From Parenemella sanctibonifatiensis (GTDB lineage Bacteria; Actinomycetota; Actinomycetes; Propionibacteriales; Propionibacteriaceae): 64,000 bases of DNA. A model generated the notes under the pieces. It made no database searches. It saw nothing but the letters and a program-made list of their open reading frames with translations, and was not told where the DNA came from. The DNA is taken from NCBI RefSeq assembly GCF_002250565.1, contig NZ_NMVJ01000006.1, forward strand, positions 248,001 through 312,000, given 5' to 3'. The position numbers and the translations under genes are program-made. Positions 10,601 through 26,774 of this stretch are shown here, piece by piece. How positions within the stretch are numbered: position 1 is the stretch's first letter; every line of letters begins with the position of its first letter.

Positions 10601-10993
10601 GCGGGCCACCACCATTCGGGGGCGCTGGTGAGCGGGAGCCACCGGCGCATGTTGGCGCGGTGGTCGTTCGCGGCGACGTCGCGGTCTATGCAGGCGAAAG
10701 CCTCGGGGAGGTCCACGCTGGATTCCACAAAGCTTCGGACGTAGGCCCATTGGTCACGGCGCAGACAGATGCGCTGGGTGTGGTTGGGATTGCCGGGGCT
10801 CGATGGTTGAGCGTCCCAGGCCACGAGGATCGCCTGCCAGAACGACATGTCGGCGGTCATCCCCTCCAACGGTGGATCTGGGACGTAGGGACCCTCCAAT
10901 GCCTCGCGTACGGCCTTCGCCTCCGGAGTCGGCAACACGACCGGGACGATCTCGATAGTCGACACGGCGATCTGGGGAGAGTCGTGGGGGGGG

Positions 10994-11010
<17 letters not shown>
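10597..11010 (-). CDS. LRRDQW-family small protein, putative immunity protein (first of pair, copy 1)
   Basis: 137-aa soluble protein with PQIAVSTIEIVPVV near the N-terminus, RICLRRDQWAYVRSF in the middle and a Trp-rich end (EWWWPA). The LRRDQW motif links it to the next gene, suggesting an old tandem duplication inside the pair. Its ATG at 11010 has AGGAGG at 8-nt spacing inside the nuclease gene and overlaps that gene's stop by 17 nt. A homologue with an extra N-terminal region is encoded at 15002-15607. Toxin, then this gene, then its paralogue form one tightly packed operon, the usual layout of polymorphic toxin loci. No enzyme motif is visible. Confidence 0.75.
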
Positions 11011-14510
<3,500 letters not shown>

Positions 14511-14555
14511 CCTGGGCGGGCGTACGGCGCAGGCCGGTCTGCCCTGAGCGCCGGC

Positions 14556-15005
14556 TCAGAGCATCCACTCGATCGTGCTGTCGGCGTGCTCCTCGACGAT
14601 GGCTTGGGCCTGTCGGTCGGAGGCGGTGACCGCGTCGCGGATGATGGCCATGTTGGCAAGGTCGGCCTGTACCGATTCCTCGAGTTCGTCCGGGGGGATC
14701 CGGCATTCTGGCCACCGCGAGACCTCCATCCAGCCGTGGATGAGTTCGACGAGGAAGAGCCATTGGTCGCGTCGGAGGACCAGCAAGACGATCGTGTCAT
14801 CAGTCTCGGAGTGGAGTTCGCCAGCCGCTCGTGGGTCTTGCGCGGCGATCGCGTCCTGAATCTCGTGGACCCGTGCGGTGAGTCCGCGCAACGTCTCGCG
14901 GCCCTCCAGGAAGTGTTGCCAGCTGGCTTCGGTTGGAGCGGCGAGGCCTCCCCACGCGAACTGGGCGGTGACATGGATGGGGATCACTCGGTAGGGGTCG
15001 ATCAC
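14556..15005 (-). CDS. LRRDQW-family small protein, putative immunity protein (second of pair, copy 2)
   Basis: 149 aa, clearly homologous to the protein at 10154-10600: IDPYRVIPI at the start, VLRRDQWLFLVELI in the middle and AQAIVEEHADSTIEWML at the end. A longer in-frame start exists at 15020, but the GTG at 15005 aligns with the start of copy 1 and overlaps the upstream stop as GTGA, preserving the coupling seen there. No nuclease gene remains upstream, so this looks like an orphan immunity gene. The spacing to the MetE-like remnant is about 45 bp, against 1 bp in copy 1. Confidence 0.75.
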   Translation of the reverse strand: MIDPYRVIPIHVTAQFAWGGLAAPTEASWQHFLEGRETLRGLTARVHEIQDAIAAQDPRAAGELHSETDDTIVLLVLRRDQWLFLVELIHGWMEVSRWPECRIPPDELEESVQADLANMAIIRDAVTASDRQAQAIVEEHADSTIEWML

Positions 15006-15607
15006 GGCAAGGTCCACCACTGCATCGGTTTGTCGCCCACGAGGAAGTACCAGCGTCGATCGAACGAGCGGCGGTCATTGGCGGCCACGTCGTGTTCGAT
15101 GCACTCGAAGGCGGCGTTCAAGTCTGTTTCGGTGCTCAGCAGGCTGCGGATGTACGCCCATTGGTCTCGGCGCAGACAGACGCGGCGGGTGGGGTGTGGG
15201 TTGTCAGGGTTACGTGGCTGGGCGTCCCACGCGGTGAGGATGGCGTGGTGGAACGGAAGGTCGGCAGCCATGCCATCCAGGGGCGCTTCCACTGGCCAGT
15301 CCAGAGCCTGGCGGATGGCGTCGGCTTCGGCCATCGGGAACACCACCGGCACCAGTTCGATGGTCGAGACGGCGATCTGTGGCAGCGGCCCGGGACGGTG
15401 CCGAGGCGGCAGAGCGGGAGGCTTGTGCTGTTCCTGCTGCTGGCGCTCGCGCTCGGAGTCCGAGTCCTCGCGGGGCTGGGGCAGGGGGCGGCCCGCCTTT
15501 CGCATTTCCTGGACGTACTCTTCGATGGTCAACTCAACGGCTGTCGGGGAGGCTTGGTCGGGGGTGGCGCGACGCCGAGGCGGATCTTCCCCACCTGTGT
15601 TCGTCAT
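15002..15607 (-). CDS. LRRDQW-family protein with toxin-like N-terminal segment (first of pair, copy 2)
   Basis: 201 aa. The C-terminal 125 or so residues match the protein at 10597-11010 (PQIAVSTIELVPVV, RRVCLRRDQWAYIRS, HDVAANDRRS). The N-terminal 75 residues are extra: a basic/Pro-rich start, then VELTIEEYVQEMRKAG, a charged Gln/Glu stretch and a Pro-rich linker. ELTIEEYVQEM resembles ELTLEEYLAEL at residues 131-141 of the nuclease, so this may be what is left after deletion of most of a second toxin gene. The ATG at 15607 (MTNTGGED) is chosen because upstream codons are rich in Arg and Thr without family support. No signal peptide is seen. Confidence 0.7.
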   Translation of the reverse strand: MTNTGGEDPPRRRATPDQASPTAVELTIEEYVQEMRKAGRPLPQPREDSDSERERQQQEQHKPPALPPRHRPGPLPQIAVSTIELVPVVFPMAEADAIRQALDWPVEAPLDGMAADLPFHHAILTAWDAQPRNPDNPHPTRRVCLRRDQWAYIRSLLSTETDLNAAFECIEHDVAANDRRSFDRRWYFLVGDKPMQWWTLP

Positions 15608-15828
15608 GGTCGTCCTCGTCGTGGGCGTTGGCTGTCTCCTGAATGACTGCGTGCGGCCGGTGAACCCAAACGCTATCTCTTGACGGGAGGACGTGTGCAC
15701 GGGGCCTCGGCGCACCATTGACCGATAATCGACGATGTGCCAGCCTGTGACCAGGGGCAGTGTTGCCCGCGGAGGGAGATGCTTGCCCCAGCCTGCCCTG
15801 TTTCAGAATCCCTCATTTCAGGAATCAC

Positions 15829-18463
<2,635 letters not shown>

Positions 18464-18478
18464 GGTGCGCCGGCCGGA

Positions 18479-18709
18479 TCAGCCCTGGCCGGTGGCCTGC
18501 TCAAACATGGTGATGATCTGGTCGATGATGTACCAGCCCCAGGCGAACACGGCGACCGCGCCGATGACCAGGGCCACCACCACCAGCCAGCGCTGAATCT
18601 TCTTCCAGCGGGTGGTCGGCACCTTGCGGGGTCCCCACGCACCCAGTTTGGGCTGCACGCGGACCGGAGTCCGGCCGTTGAGGTTCAGCTGCGAGGTGAG
18701 GCGAGGCAC
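18479..18709 (-). CDS. hypothetical single-pass membrane protein
   Basis: 76 aa with a basic N-terminal half (RWKKIQRW just before the membrane) and one transmembrane helix at about residues 41-62, so a type II-like or C-out topology is likely. Not recognised. The GTG at 18709 (MPRLTSQL) is taken because translation further upstream runs into a 16-bp tandem repeat. Convergent with ligA, with 15 bp between stops. Confidence 0.55.
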   Translation of the reverse strand: MPRLTSQLNLNGRTPVRVQPKLGAWGPRKVPTTRWKKIQRWLVVVALVIGAVAVFAWGWYIIDQIITMFEQATGQG

Positions 18710-18730
18710 GGTGACACTGTAACGCGGCAA

Positions 18731-18778
18731 CACTCGAGCGCGGGCACACTCCAGCGCGGGCACACTCCAACGCGGGCA
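18731..18778. repeat. three tandem 16-bp repeats
   Basis: Units at 18731-18746, 18747-18762 and 18763-18778 read CACTCGAGCGCGGGCA, CACTCCAGCGCGGGCA and CACTCCAACGCGGGCA. They fill the gap between two reverse-strand genes and lie upstream of the 76-aa membrane-protein gene. They could be operator-like sites or a minisatellite. Confidence 0.8.
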
Positions 18779-18788
18779 CGCGCCGGGC

Positions 18789-19439
18789 TCAGGCCAGCCG
18801 GGCCAGGTAGCGCAACCGCACCAACTCGCTGTCGACGAACGGCGGGCCGCCCTGGCGACCGACCACGATGCTGAGGTTGCGGTCCGGCACATTCACCGGG
18901 GCGCGGGCGACCAGGGTCTCGCCCCAGTCCGGCAGCCAGCCCTCGGGCAGCACCAGCGCGTCGGCGGTGCCGCGAGCGCTGCCGTCGGTGGCGGGCCAGG
19001 GGCCCAGCCGGTCCCAGGCGTCACCGGCCAGATCGGGGGCCATCGGAGAGGCGTGCAGCACCTCACGGCTGTCGACATCGGCCAGCAGTGCCCAATGGCA
19101 GTGGAACACCGCCGGGGCATGCTCGGTGAGCAGCCACGGCGCCCGCTCCGGGTCCGAGGCCATCTGCTCCAGCAGCGACAGATCCGAGAGCAACCCGGCC
19201 GTGGTGGGGTATCGGCTCAGCCACAGCACCTCGACATCGGGCAGCGCATTGCACGCCGACACCAACGCATCGGGCAGCACCTGGGTCGGCAGACTCACCA
19301 TGAAGTCATCCAGAGCTGTCTCCTCGTCGCGCTCGACGATCTCCACGGCCAGGATGTCGGCACCGACCGAGCCCATTGCGGTCGCCACCGCACCCAGGGA
19401 TCCGGGACGGTTGGGGACGACGACACGTACGAGCAGCAC
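18789..19439 (-). CDS. ACT-domain amino-acid-binding protein
   Basis: 216 aa. The N-terminal 70 or so residues form an ACT domain (VRVVVPNRPGSLGAVATAMG, then DILAVEIVERDEE), the fold that binds amino acids for allosteric control. The C-terminal part is GAF-like or unknown, ending in VRLRYLARLA. M. tuberculosis Rv3013 is an ACT protein in the same place between ligA and gatC. The GTG at 19439 begins right before the ACT strand and has GGAG upstream; the longer frame is Arg-rich and unsupported. A regulatory ligand cannot be read from sequence. Confidence 0.75.
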   Translation of the reverse strand: MLLVRVVVPNRPGSLGAVATAMGSVGADILAVEIVERDEETALDDFMVSLPTQVLPDALVSACNALPDVEVLWLSRYPTTAGLLSDLSLLEQMASDPERAPWLLTEHAPAVFHCHWALLADVDSREVLHASPMAPDLAGDAWDRLGPWPATDGSARGTADALVLPEGWLPDWGETLVARAPVNVPDRNLSIVVGRQGGPPFVDSELVRLRYLARLA

Positions 19440-19625
19440 GCCTGTCAGTCTCCGCGAATCGCGGCCGGGAATCAATCCCGATCCCGGTCGTCGGGGCAGC
19501 CGGACGGCGTTGCCGGCACTGCTTGGTCGCCGCCTCATCAGGAATCTCCGAACCCACTACACTGCCCAATGACCTTGCGGCGTGGCCCGCCGCAGGGGTG
19601 GGCCATCGCCCACAGCACTGTGTTT

Positions 19626-19651
19626 TTTGAACGGCATGTTTGAACGGCATG
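19626..19651. repeat. two tandem 13-bp repeats in the gatC leader
   Basis: TTTGAACGGCATG occurs twice without a gap, 24 nt upstream of the gatC start. It follows a short hairpin (GTGGGC/GCCCAC, about 19596-19611) and a run of six T residues at 19623-19628. Significance unknown; possible regulatory leader. Confidence 0.6.
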
Positions 19652-19674
19652 ACATTTCTGACGAGGAGAGCGGC

Positions 19675-19971
19675 GTGGCGCTGAGCGCACAGGACGTGGC
19701 TCGACTGGGCGATCTGGCCCGGATCGAGCTGACAGCCGAGGAACAGGAACGACTCGCCCCCCAGCTGGACCAGATCCTGGAATCGGTGTCGCGGGTGCAG
19801 GAGGTGGCTGGTGAGGACGTGCCGCCGACCTCCCATCCGATGCCGCTGACCAACGTCTTCCGGGACGACGAGGTGCAGCCCTCCCTCACCGCCGAGCAGG
19901 CCCTGGATCAGGCGCCGTCGGCCGAGATGGACCGCTTCCGAGTGCCGCGGATCCTCGGGGAGGAAGCATGA
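19675..19971 (+). CDS. gatC: Asp-tRNA(Asn)/Glu-tRNA(Gln) amidotransferase subunit C
   Basis: 98-aa GatC, which holds GatA and GatB together in the amidotransferase that corrects misacylated Glu-tRNA(Gln) and Asp-tRNA(Asn). It shows [47 protein letters not shown] and the C-terminal [11 protein letters not shown]. The GTG at 19675 is preceded by GAGGAGAG and gives the normal family length; upstream ATG codons would add about 30 unrelated residues. First gene of gatCAB-hisI, overlapping gatA as ATGA. Confidence 0.93.
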   Translation: MALSAQDVARLGDLARIELTAEEQERLAPQLDQILESVSRVQEVAGEDVPPTSHPMPLTNVFRDDEVQPSLTAEQALDQAPSAEMDRFRVPRILGEEA

Positions 19972-21497
19972 GCAGCGAGATCCTGCGCAGCACCGCCGCC
20001 GGACTGGCCGAGGCGATGGCTGCTGGCGACCTGACCAGCGTCGAGATCACCCAGGCCCACCTGGACCAGATCGCGGCCGTGGACGAGCAGGTGCATGCCT
20101 TCCTGCACGTCGACGGCGAACGCGCGCTGGCCGCCGCGAAGTCCGTCGACGACCGCCGCGCCGCAGGGGAGAGCTTGGGCGCCCTGGCCGGCGTACCGCT
20201 GGCCCTCAAGGACGTGCTCACCCAGCAGGGCGCGCCGACCACCTGTGGCTCGAAGATGCTGGAGGGGTGGCACCCGCCCTTCGACGCGACCGTCACCCGT
20301 CGGCTCATCGATGCCGGCGTGATCATCCTCGGCAAGACCAACATGGACGAGTTCGCGATGGGCTCCTCCACCGAGAACTCCGCCTACGGCCCCACCCACA
20401 ATCCGTGGGACCTGGACCGGATCCCCGGCGGCTCCGGCGGCGGCTCGGCCGCAGCCCTGGCCGCCTTCGAGGCGCCGCTGGCGATCGGCACCGACACCGG
20501 CGGTTCGATCCGCCAGCCCGCAGCCGTCACCGCCACCGTCGGCGTGAAGCCGACCTACGGCGGCGTCTCCCGCTACGGCCTGGTGGCGCTGGCCTCCAGC
20601 CTGGACCAGGCGGGGCCGTGCGCGCGTACGGTGCTCGATGCCGCCCTGCTGCATGAGGTCATTGCCGGCCACGACCCGCGCGACTCGACCTCCATCGATG
20701 CGCCGGTGCCCGACGTGGTCGCCGCAGCCCGCGAGGGTGACGTGTCCGGCATGAAGGTCGGCGTGGTGCGCGAGCTCGGCGGTGAGGGGTACGCCCCCGG
20801 CGTCGAGGAGAACTTCCAGCGCAACGTGGCCCTGCTGGAGAAGCTCGGGGCCGAGATCGTCGAGGTCTCCTGCCCGACGTTCGACTACGGCCTGGCCGCC
20901 TACTATCTGATCCTGCCTTCGGAGGCCTCCTCCAACCTGGCGAAGTTCGATGCGATGCGATTCGGCCTGCGGGTCGGCGACGACGGCCTCAACTCCACCG
21001 AGGACGTGATGCGACTCACCCGCGGCGCCGGCTTCGGCGACGAGGTCAAGCGCCGCATCATCATCGGCACCCACGCCCTGTCCGCGGGCTACTACGACGC
21101 CTACTACGGCTCGGCCCAGAAGGTGCGTACGCTCATCAGCCGCGACTTCGAGCAGGCCTTCAGCCAGGCCGACGTGCTGGTCTCGCCGACCACGCCCACC
21201 ACCGCCTTCAAGCTGGGGGAGCGGGTCAACGATCCGCTCGCGATGTACAAGAACGACCTGTGCACCATCCCCTCCAACCTTGCCGGGAACGCCTCGGCGT
21301 CCTTCCCCGGCGGCCTGTCCAGTGACGACGGTATGCCCGTGGGCTTCCACGTCATGGCGCCGCCGATGGCCGACGACCGGCTCTACCGGGTCGGCGCAGC
21401 GTTGGAGCGGGAACTCACCCAGGAGTGGGGCGGCGCCCTGCTCGACCAGGCACCGGCGCTGGCCGGCAGCCTCGCCGCGAAGGGAGCGTCCAAGTGA
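19968..21497 (+). CDS. gatA: Asp-tRNA(Asn)/Glu-tRNA(Gln) amidotransferase subunit A
   Basis: 509-aa amidase-signature enzyme that hydrolyses glutamine and passes ammonia to GatB. The Ser-cisSer-Lys triad is visible: K81 (PLALKDVL), S156 ([11 protein letters not shown]) and S180 ([12 protein letters not shown]). Length and the C-terminal part ([12 protein letters not shown]-like, here [13 protein letters not shown]) are normal. The start ATG overlaps the gatC stop by 4 nt, and the stop overlaps gatB the same way. Confidence 0.96.
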   Translation: MSSEILRSTAAGLAEAMAAGDLTSVEITQAHLDQIAAVDEQVHAFLHVDGERALAAAKSVDDRRAAGESLGALAGVPLALKDVLTQQGAPTTCGSKMLEGWHPPFDATVTRRLIDAGVIILGKTNMDEFAMGSSTENSAYGPTHNPWDLDRIPGGSGGGSAAALAAFEAPLAIGTDTGGSIRQPAAVTATVGVKPTYGGVSRYGLVALASSLDQAGPCARTVLDAALLHEVIAGHDPRDSTSIDAPVPDVVAAAREGDVSGMKVGVVRELGGEGYAPGVEENFQRNVALLEKLGAEIVEVSCPTFDYGLAAYYLILPSEASSNLAKFDAMRFGLRVGDDGLNSTEDVMRLTRGAGFGDEVKRRIIIGTHALSAGYYDAYYGSAQKVRTLISRDFEQAFSQADVLVSPTTPTTAFKLGERVNDPLAMYKNDLCTIPSNLAGNASASFPGGLSSDDGMPVGFHVMAPPMADDRLYRVGAALERELTQEWGGALLDQAPALAGSLAAKGASK

Positions 21498-22987
21498 GCA
21501 TCGATGTGATGGAGTACGACGAGGCGCTGGCCAACTTCGACCCCGTGATGGGACTTGAGGTGCACGTGGAGCTCGGCACCCGCTCCAAGATGTTCTGCGG
21601 CTGCTCCACCACCTTCGGCGCCGAACCCAACACCCAGGTCTGCCCGGTCTGCCTCGGCCTGCCCGGCTCGATGCCGGCGGTCAACGGCAAGGCCATCGAG
21701 TCGGCCATCCGGATCGGCCTCGCGCTCAACTGTGAGATCGCCGAGTGGTGCCGGTTTGCCCGGAAGAACTACTTCTATCCGGACATGCCCAAGGACTACC
21801 AGATCTCCCAGTACGACGAGCCGATCGCCTTCGACGGCTGGATGGACGTCGAGGTCGACGGCGAGACCTACCGGATCGAGATCGAGCGCGCCCACATGGA
21901 GGAGGACACCGGCAAGTCCCTCCACGTTGGTGGCGCCACCGGACGCATCCACGGCGCGGCCTATTCGCTGCTGGACTACAACCGCTCCGGCGTCCCCTTG
22001 GTGGAGATCGTCACCAAGCCCATCGAGGCGACCCGGGAGAAGGCACCGGCCGTGGCACGGGCGTACGTGCAGCAGCTGCGTGACCTGATGCGTGCCCTGG
22101 ACGTGTCCGAGGCCAAGATGGAGCAGGGCAACCTGCGCTGCGACGCCAACCTGTCGCTGCGACGTACGCCGTCCGACCCGCTGGGCACCCGCACCGAGAC
22201 CAAGAACGTCAACTCGCTGCGCAGCATCGAGCGGGCGGTCCGCTTCGAGATCTGTCGGCAGGCAGCGGTGCTGACCGCCGGTGGCAGCATCCGCCAGGAG
22301 ACGCGCCACTGGCAGGAGGACTCGGGCACCACCAGCCCCGGTCGTTCCAAGGAGACCGCCGAGGACTACCGCTATTTCCCCGAACCCGATCTGGTGCCGG
22401 TGGCGCCGTCGCGGGAATGGGTCGAGGAGCTTCGCGGCACGCTGCCCGAGCCGCCGGCCGAGCGCATGAAGCGGCTGGTGGAGCAGTGGCAGTTCTCCGA
22501 CCTCGAGATGCGCGACGTGATCGCGTCGGGGGCGACCAATGTCATCGAGGCGACCGTCGAGCAGGGCGCCAGCCCGCAGTCGGCCCGCAAGTGGTGGATG
22601 AGTGAGCTGGCGCGCCGGGCCAACGAGGCCGGCGTGGAACTGGAGGCCGTCGGGATGACCCCGGCCCAGGTCGCCCAGCTGCAGCGGCTGGTCGACGCCG
22701 GCACCCTCAACGACAAGATCGCCCGTCAGGTCATCGACGGCGTGTTGGCCGGCGAGGGTGACCCCGAGGCCGTCGTCGCGGCCCGCGGGCTCGCGGTGGT
22801 GTCCGACGACGGTGCGCTGTCGGCCGCCGTCGACGAGGCGATCGCCGCCAACCCTGATGTCGCCGACAAGATCCGCGGCGGCAAGGTCCAGGCCGCGGGT
22901 GCCCTCATCGGTGCGGTGATGAAGCAGATGAAGGGTCAGGCCGACGCCGGACGGGTACGCGAACTGATCCTCGAGAAGCTGTCGTGA
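21494..22987 (+). CDS. gatB: Asp-tRNA(Asn)/Glu-tRNA(Gln) amidotransferase subunit B
   Basis: 497-aa GatB that phosphorylates and amidates the misacylated tRNA. It shows [53 protein letters not shown] and the helical YqeY-like tail that recognises tRNA. GTG 21494 overlaps the gatA stop (GTGA) and has GGGAG at a good distance. Followed by hisI with another GTGA overlap. Confidence 0.96.
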   Translation: MSIDVMEYDEALANFDPVMGLEVHVELGTRSKMFCGCSTTFGAEPNTQVCPVCLGLPGSMPAVNGKAIESAIRIGLALNCEIAEWCRFARKNYFYPDMPKDYQISQYDEPIAFDGWMDVEVDGETYRIEIERAHMEEDTGKSLHVGGATGRIHGAAYSLLDYNRSGVPLVEIVTKPIEATREKAPAVARAYVQQLRDLMRALDVSEAKMEQGNLRCDANLSLRRTPSDPLGTRTETKNVNSLRSIERAVRFEICRQAAVLTAGGSIRQETRHWQEDSGTTSPGRSKETAEDYRYFPEPDLVPVAPSREWVEELRGTLPEPPAERMKRLVEQWQFSDLEMRDVIASGATNVIEATVEQGASPQSARKWWMSELARRANEAGVELEAVGMTPAQVAQLQRLVDAGTLNDKIARQVIDGVLAGEGDPEAVVAARGLAVVSDDGALSAAVDEAIAANPDVADKIRGGKVQAAGALIGAVMKQMKGQADAGRVRELILEKLS

Positions 22988-23358
22988 CCGAGTCGGAGCA
23001 GGCCCCCATCGTGCGCAAGAGCTTCGACGTGTCGGGGCTGCCCTGGCCCGACAACGGCCTGCTCCCGGTCATCGCCCAGGAGGCCGACACCGGCACCGTG
23101 CTGATGTTGGCCTGGATGGATGCCGAGGCGCTGCGGCGTACGCTCGCCACCGGCCGGGCCACCTATTGGTCGCGCAGCCGGCAGGAGTACTGGGTGAAGG
23201 GCGCCACCTCCGGGCATCACCAGCGAGTCCGTTTGATCCAGCTCGACTGCGACGGCGACGCGATCCTGCTGAGCGTCGACCAGACCGGGCCCGCCTGCCA
23301 CACCGGGGCGCACTCCTGCTTCGAGGTCGGCGTACGCCTGACCCCGGATACGCCCTGA
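22984..23358 (+). CDS. hisI: phosphoribosyl-AMP cyclohydrolase
   Basis: Third step of histidine synthesis, opening the adenine ring of PR-AMP. 124 aa, the monofunctional form without a HisE domain. It shows [14 protein letters not shown], the metal site in LDCDGDAIL and the cysteine pair in [10 protein letters not shown]. The GTG overlaps the gatB stop by 4 nt, so it is translated with the amidotransferase genes, away from the other his genes of this window (40.9-51.4 kb). Confidence 0.95.
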   Translation: MTESEQAPIVRKSFDVSGLPWPDNGLLPVIAQEADTGTVLMLAWMDAEALRRTLATGRATYWSRSRQEYWVKGATSGHHQRVRLIQLDCDGDAILLSVDQTGPACHTGAHSCFEVGVRLTPDTP

Positions 23359-23422
23359 GGTCAGCGCGAACCACCACGACGTCACCACCCGACATCAGCC
23401 CCACCCGAGAGGAATGCCACCG

Positions 23423-24909
<1,487 letters not shown>

Positions 24910-24913
<4 letters not shown>

Positions 24914-25611
24914 GCGGATCCGACCATCCCACGAGCGCGACGCATCCCACGAGCGCGACGCCATCGGTGTCGCGCTCGCTGGTCGGGCTGGTGCTGATGG
25001 CGGCGGCAATCGGAGGTCTCGCCGCCGCCGCGCCGGACTGGTGGTCGGTGCAGGCCGAGCAGTCACCGGAGGTGACGGTCGCCGGGGCCGCGGTGCTGGG
25101 CCGCGGGTTGGCCCTCGCAGTGCTCGCCGGCAGCGTGCTCGGCTGGCTGCTGCACGGGATGGGGCGCCGCATCCTCGGCGTCGTGATGGTGTTGCTCGGC
25201 ATCGGCATGGTGGCCGCCGTGCTGGCCGAGCCACTGCCGTCCGAACTCGAAGTGCTCACCGAACTGCGGCAGGTGTCGCTGGCGACTGAGTACACGCTGG
25301 TACGCGCGCCGTGGCCGTGGCTGCATCTGGCCTGCGGCGGTGTGGTGTCGCTGGCTGGCGCTGCGCTGGCGTATTGGTCGTTGCGCTGGCCCTCGGCCAG
25401 CCGCCGCTTCGAGACCGGCGATTCCGACAGCTCGGCCGATTCCACCGGAGGAGCGCGTGCTGCCGAGGAGCCCTCGCTGGACCTTTGGCGCAGTCTCGAC
25501 GAGGGCCAGGACCCGACCGTCGACGACGACCAGCCGGAGGAATCGGAGCCGGGCGCTGAGCCAGCGACCCCGGATCATGGGGCCGACGCCGAGGACCGTC
25601 GCGCCGAGTAG
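24910..25611 (+). CDS. Trp-operon-associated membrane protein
   Basis: 233 aa. Four hydrophobic segments (about residues 21-40, 58-78, 85-104 and 133-155) are followed by a long acidic hydrophilic tail. It fits the actinobacterial tryptophan-region membrane protein family (TIGR02234-like) by position between trpE and trpC, topology and the PDWWSV segment after the first helix. Function unknown; a transporter or sensor role would be speculation. The GTG at 24910 overlaps trpE as GTGA. The N-terminal PTSATHPTSAT reflects a tandem 18-bp DNA repeat. Confidence 0.75.
24925..24960. repeat. two tandem 18-bp repeats inside a coding N-terminus
   Basis: CATCCCACGAGCGCGACG occurs twice in a row and encodes a repeated HPTSAT-like segment. 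The second copy's GAGCGCGAC can pair with GTCGCGCTC at about 24970-24978, making a 9-10 bp hairpin near the start of the gene. Confidence 0.75.
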
Positions 25612-25633
25612 CCCATTCCCGGGGCACAAGCAC

Positions 25634-25639
25634 TAGTCT
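25634..25639 (+). promoter_or_regulatory. candidate -10 box upstream of the trp-region short membrane protein and trpCBA
   Basis: TAGTCT in the 90-bp gap after the Trp-associated membrane protein gene, about 62 nt before the next start. It would allow internal initiation for the downstream trp genes. No convincing -35. Confidence 0.3.
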
Positions 25640-25701
25640 GGGGCCATCGACCCCGTGACGGGCGGTCTGTCATGCCGTCAGTTGGATGAAACGGAGCAGA
25701 A

Positions 25702-25941
25702 GTGAGTGAAGACGTGAGCAAGTCGGGCGACCAGCGCACCCCGCGTGACTACCACCATGGGCGCAGCCCCGCGGCCTGGGCCGGGACCATCCCGGTGACC
25801 ATCGCCTTCCTCATCGGATCCATCGCCTTCCTCCTCCCCGGCGGCGTCAACTGGCTGCTGGTGGGCATCTCCGCGGTCATCGTGGTGCTGTCCCTGATCG
25901 CAGCGATCGTGCTGCGTGAGCTCGGCTACGGCCAGAAGTGA
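25702..25941 (+). CDS. short conserved membrane protein of the trp region (HGxxPAAW type)
   Basis: 79 aa. A hydrophilic N-terminus with YHHGRSPAAWAGT is followed by two transmembrane helices (about residues 29-46 and 49-72). Similar HGxxPAAW proteins occur next to trpC in many Actinobacteria; function unknown. The GTG start is preceded by GGAG at 6-nt spacing, and the stop overlaps trpC as GTGA. Confidence 0.75.
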   Translation: MSEDVSKSGDQRTPRDYHHGRSPAAWAGTIPVTIAFLIGSIAFLLPGGVNWLLVGISAVIVVLSLIAAIVLRELGYGQK

Positions 25942-26774
25942 GCGCCGGCATGAGCGACATCCGTGACACCGGCACCGCCCCGGTCGCCGAGCCGATCCCC
26001 GACGTGCTGGCCGACCTGGTGGCCTCCTCGCTGGCCGACATGGTCCAGCGGCAGGACCAGATCCCGCAGGCCCGGGTCGAGGAACTCGCGGCGTCCGCGC
26101 CGCGCCCGATTGACGTGCTGCCCGCCTTCCAGTCCCAGGGGCTGTCGGTCATTGCCGAGGTGAAGCGGGCCAGCCCCAGCCACGGCGACCTGGCGGCAAT
26201 CCCGGATCCGGCGTCGCTGGCACGCACCTATGCCGAGGGTGGCGCGACCGCGATTTCGGTGCTGACTGAGCACTCCCGTTTCCGCGGCTCCCTCAACGAC
26301 CTGGTCGCAGTCCGCGCCGCCGTGGACATCCCGGTGCTGCGCAAGGACTTCATCTGCGACCCCTACCAGGTCTGGGAGGCCCGCGCCGCCGGTGCCGACC
26401 TGGTCCTGCTGATCGTGGCCGCCCTGGAGCAGCAGCAGCTCGTCGACCTGCAGACGCTGGCCGGCGAGCTCGGCATGCGAGCCCTGGTCGAGGTGCACAC
26501 CGAGGACGAGGTCGCCCGGGCCAACGATGCCGGGGCCGCGATCATCGGCGTCAACAACCGCAATCTCAAGACTCTTGACGTGGACCGCGACACCTTCGCC
26601 CGCCTCGCGCCGCTGGTGCGCAACGACGCGGTGAAGGTCGCCGAATCCGGGCTGCTGTCCGCAGCCGATGTCCACAACGCTCACCACCACGGCGCCGATG
26701 TGGTCCTGGTGGGGCAGGCGCTGGTGACCGGGGACGACCCGGCCCAGGTACTGCGTACCTTCCTGGAGGACTGA
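25938..26774 (+). CDS. trpC: indole-3-glycerol-phosphate synthase
   Basis: 278-aa TIM-barrel enzyme that closes the indole ring from CdRP. It shows VIAEVKRASPSHGDL (catalytic lysine), VLRKDFICDPYQV, LLIVAALEQQQL, GVNNRNLKTL and VAESGLLSAADV. The GTG at 25938 overlaps the previous stop; an ATG at 25950 is an alternative start 4 codons later and neither has a clear ribosome site. The stop touches trpB directly. Confidence 0.95.
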   Translation: MSAGMSDIRDTGTAPVAEPIPDVLADLVASSLADMVQRQDQIPQARVEELAASAPRPIDVLPAFQSQGLSVIAEVKRASPSHGDLAAIPDPASLARTYAEGGATAISVLTEHSRFRGSLNDLVAVRAAVDIPVLRKDFICDPYQVWEARAAGADLVLLIVAALEQQQLVDLQTLAGELGMRALVEVHTEDEVARANDAGAAIIGVNNRNLKTLDVDRDTFARLAPLVRNDAVKVAESGLLSAADVHNAHHHGADVVLVGQALVTGDDPAQVLRTFLED

